This document shows positions 61,011-64,000 of a DNA stretch of 64,000 nt, piece after piece. Source of the DNA: Costus lasius (Eukaryota; Streptophyta; Magnoliopsida; Zingiberales; Costaceae); the NCBI GenBank assembly GCA_027563935.2, contig CM050453.2:89626665-89690664 (forward strand). Direction: 5' to 3'. Positions within the stretch are counted from its first letter, which is position 1; every line of letters starts with the position of its first letter. The notes under the pieces were generated by a model. That model was not told the origin of the DNA. It searched no databases and was given only the letters and a program-made list of their open reading frames with translations. The position numbers and the translations under genes were made by a program.

Positions 61011-63309
61011 TTATAAATTTTATGACACCAAAGTTTCAACATGAAACTCTAGCAAAATACCATAACCATCTAGTAATATAGCTACCTCAAAACTTATTCG
61101 CACAAAACTATATAAACTGCTAACATATCCCAACATAACTAGGGATAGATAGCACCAAAATCCCATACAAAATTAGCCAACAAAGAGAGCTCACCTCCAT
61201 AATCAAACACCAAAATAAGGAAAAACAGGGGAATAACGAGATCTGGATAGCAAACTCGTCAAAGCATAAATAGGGGTGTGGAACTCTCTTAACCCCAGCA
61301 AAATTCAGTAAAATAATATTTCCATATCATCACCAAAGGACCAAAACCATATCAAGAACTTAACAGCATAAATATCACAGCAAAACAAAAAATCTCAGCT
61401 CCAAAGTCGCACCAAGCAAAGCATCACAAGAAAAAGTAGAAGTGCAACTACTTACGTCAATCCAAAAAAAAGGAGATAGAACGCCCTCATCCCTACAACA
61501 CAATCCAACAAACACCATCATAAAAACCTATCAAAAGCAGACACCAAAGAGAGAAGAAGACATATCAATAATCGCTTTAAGTAGCCTTCACTGGAGACAA
61601 GGACGTTGACAAGAATCTCTAGTCATGTTAGCTAGGGCACGAAGAAAGCTTTGCATACGAAAGCAAATGGCGCGTGGTCAGGATTTTAGTTTCAAAAGGG
61701 ATTAAAACCTAACTAGTAACCAAGGTTAAGCTGAGTTGGGTAACAGGCAAGAATGACAATGGAGAGCATCGAGATTCGCACCTTCACCACGTGGTTTAAG
61801 ATTCGTGAACGGTAAATCATTGTACGCAGCTTAAAAATTCTAAACTGGGTACCTAGCTTAGGTCATTTTTCCAGGAAGTATGTCGTTAAATAAAGATGGT
61901 CATTAATAGTGTAACTAGGCTTCCAAGGGCTAAGAGAAATCTTGGGGAGAGTACTTAGTATTTTAAGATTGGTTGGCTTTTGTTTAACAAAAAAATGTCC
62001 AACATTATCTCTAGGAACAGAATCTAAGTGATTTGGAACTATGAATTCAATTTGAGGGGTGAGTTCTAGGGGTACAAGTTGGGTTCCTAAGGTATAGTAT
62101 ATGATATTATTTTCATAGTTTCTTGGTTTGATTAGTTCTAAGGATGGGCTTAAAAAATGTCTATATAAGTTTTCTCTAAGGTTAGGACTAGACCTGACGG
62201 GGTTGCTCAACATAGCTAATCTCTTTACATTCAGGTTTAACAAAGGTTTTATCTAAATATGATTCAAGATCTAAAGTGAATTCTTGTTTTAGTATCAAGG
62301 GTTGACTTAATGTTTCCTTAATTTCATAGGCCATTGAGTTTAAAAGTTGCGATACTAAAAGCATAATTTCTAAGTTTTTGGTATTTGTTGTTTAGTATTC
62401 AACTTGCTCATTAGCGCTTTCTAAATCCTTGTTAGTAATTGTTTTGAGAACTAGATCTGCCTTAGGTAAATATGCACATCACATAAACGTTTTATAAGAT
62501 CTATGGTTATAGGTTCAGTTTGACTCTTAGACAAGTCAACTAATGGTTCCCTAATTGTTGTAGTGGAAGCGAACTCAAGTTGGGGCATACTTTTAGGTTC
62601 TAAGGCACTTTATTTCTGAAAGAGTTGAAAGATTGACATGATTAGCTACATTAGGTCTTAGGTGAAGGACAACATATTATAATCTTTTGTCCATTATGTT
62701 CTATAATGAAAGCTTCATGCTTCTCATGGTAAAATCCATTAATACCACTAAACCACTGTTCTCCTAAGTGGATAGGATAAGCTCCTTCTAAGGGCATGAC
62801 ATCACACCATCTCTCAAATAAGGTAGGCAAGACTAATTTGATGGGTACTATGCACCTAGAGTTAGCATAGGTTATTGTTTCATCATCCCACATAAAGTAG
62901 TAACGACTTGGGTGAAATTATGAGGTCAAGCTAAATTTCTCAATTACAAAGGGGGTTATAAAATTGTAACCTATGGATTCATCTATGCTACTTTATAAAC
63001 CCTATTATTAACTTTAGTACGGATGTGGAAAAAGTTTGATCTAATGGTAATCCTATTTCAATGAAAATATTCTAGTTGGTTAGATTAGTTTTTAATTCTA
63101 TAAAGGCATTGGTTGAAATTGGTGATTTGATTAGAGATACATGCTAACAGCTAATATATCACAAATTTGTTCATTGGAGTTATGATTTGAGTTCATGGTT
63201 CAATATAGGATGACTAACTCAATCTAAATAGTTAACATGACAACTTGATAGTAAACAAGGTAAATAGATTTTGCAAAATTACTAAAGGTCTAAGATTGTC
63301 TATAGGTTG

Positions 63310-63421
63310 TGTTTCCTTGGACGGAATTCAAAGAAGAGAAAACACATTGAATCTAGTAGCAAAATCTACTAGGTTCATTTTACATTCCCTTCTTTCCACT
63401 GCGGATTCCGTCCAAGGAAAC
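63310..63421. mobile_element. 112 bp hairpin-forming insert with 18 bp perfect inverted ends
   Basis: Starts TGTTTCCTTGGACGGAAT and ends with its exact inverse. The interior also has 'caaagaagag' opposite 'cttctttcc'. No target duplication is evident. It resembles a mini-MITE and partly matches 'tgtttccttgggtggattc' at 12598. Confidence 0.75.
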
Positions 63422-63497
63422 ATAGTGTCAGAAAAATAGTTTTTAATCTTTAAATCTAAACCAACCTATTTTTTGTCTTTAAATTTAAACCTAATGT

Positions 63498-63511
63498 CTG
63501 CTATGATACCA
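63498..63511 (-). other. Primer-binding site of the right-edge LTR element
   Basis: The minus strand reads TGGTATCATAGCAG, matching the initiator tRNA-Met-type PBS (TGGTATCAGAGC) except for one base within the first 12. It lies four bases inside the LTR end. Confidence 0.75.
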
Positions 63512-63515
63512 AAAT

Positions 63516-64000
63516 TGATGTAGAGGGCTTTATGCGTTAATACACATAATTCAAAGTTAGTTAATTTTTTTTTGTAAATTTGTAGCTAAGAAAACTATGG
63601 GCTATCAATATCTAAACAAGAAAACAACTGAATAAAACAGTAAAATTGCTAGAAAATAAAAGTTCACAGACTAGTTGAGAATAGAAATGATCACCTTCTT
63701 ATTCTTCACTAGTCCTATGGTGACAAGCCCGTACATCAAGGCAATGACAATTACACATTCAATTACACACAATCAATACAACCACAAAATAGTTATTACA
63801 ACTTTAATTAGAGGGGAGACTAATTATGCAAATTTCTCTACTAACAGGTAAAACTATATAGGGAGAAGTACCAAATTGAATTTCCCAATGTGCCAAAAGA
63901 AGAGGAAAGGATTTCGTCTAATTCTTGATATCCAACATGTGGAAGCGAATCTTCAATAACAATAAGAAGATGAGTATAAAGTAATATGAGAAAACAAGTT
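63516..64000 (-). repeat. Partial LTR at the right window edge
   Basis: On the + strand it starts TGATGTAGAGG, giving an LTR end CTCTACATCA on the minus strand next to the PBS. It continues past the window. No gene lies inside. Confidence 0.6.

Larger units (their letters stand above)
58846..61856. mobile_element. Fold-back element of about 3 kb with long inverted arms and palindromic core
   Basis: The left arm (58846 to about 59600) and right arm (about 61013-61856) are inverted copies. Matching blocks include 'tacccagtttagaattttta', 'gaatctcgatgctctcca', 'gccatttgctttc' and 'gcgcgtgg'-type sequence, and 'ctctctttgttggct' followed by 'ttttgtatg'. The right arm has about 100-130 bp extra near its inner end. 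The core (59600-61010) is made largely of short palindromes (separate entries). I find no transposase or long ORF, and no clear target duplication. It looks like a non-autonomous fold-back or long-TIR Mutator-like element; the superfamily is not settled. Confidence 0.8.
61857..63515 (-). pseudogene. Internal region of a decayed minus-strand LTR retroelement
   Basis: The frame at 62893-62651 (80 codons) contains WCDVMPLEGAYPIHLGEQW, which fits the protease-RT linker of Ty3-type elements (CDVVPMxxCHLLLGRPW pattern). A second open frame at 62243-61863 (126 codons) is not recognised. The protease-like part lies only about 700 bp from the PBS, so most of gag is deleted. The fold-back element bounds it on the left. 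No intact RT was seen. Confidence 0.6.

Noticed and set aside
1..64000. CRISPR arrays, operons or prokaryotic signals
   Set aside because: The window is plant nuclear DNA; the regular repeats seen are tandem duplications or transposon parts without spacer structure.
1..64000. tRNA or rRNA genes
   Set aside because: I noticed no tRNA A/B-box pair with a clover-leaf context or rRNA core; the tRNA-like matches are primer-binding sites. A covariance-model scan would be decisive.

Overview
This is a piece of nuclear DNA from a flowering plant. The genes have many spliceosomal introns, AT-rich introns and intergenic DNA, abundant Tourist-type MITEs, and degenerate Ty3 retrotransposons. The ACT-repeat gene has GC-rich coding exons beside AT-rich surroundings, a pattern common in monocots, so I infer a monocot with moderate confidence. 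The species cannot be named from the sequence.

Four genes can be rebuilt exon by exon with every splice phase closing: an ACR-type four-ACT-domain protein (5569-7418, +, 6 exons, 446 aa); a clade-B AT-hook/PPC (AHL) nuclear protein (16539-21669, +, 5 exons, 466 aa); a cytosolic-type enolase (32198-26929, -, 17 exons, 445 aa, including one GC-AG intron); and CLPR2, a non-catalytic subunit of the plastid Clp protease (34510-55639, +, 9 exons, 287 aa). The enolase and CLPR2 genes are divergent and share a 2.3 kb intergenic stretch. A single-exon ORF for a two-helix membrane protein with an acidic tail (56926-56324, -) lies tail to tail with CLPR2. A broken CIPK-like kinase fragment sits at 12876-13160.

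The rest is mostly mobile DNA. Left part (1-16.5 kb): an LTR-like relic (1542-2300), five Tourist-like MITEs (one more is in an AHL intron), a protein-like remnant (10441-10925) and a solo LTR (13549-14687). CLPR2 intron 7 is 16.3 kb because it contains a degenerate Tekay/Del-type chromovirus on the minus strand (44764 to about 53594). Its integrase is split by a 1025 bp Tourist/Harbinger-like element with a GC-rich cargo, and an inverted LTR fragment abuts its right LTR. At 58.85-61.86 kb is a 3 kb fold-back structure with arms of about 750-840 bp, whose core is built from short palindromes around GTTGATATCAAC. This is the least familiar structure in the window. The right edge holds the PBS end of another minus-strand LTR element.

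The genes act in unrelated processes (amino-acid sensing or signalling, chromatin binding, glycolysis, plastid proteolysis), and nothing suggests that they form a functional cluster.
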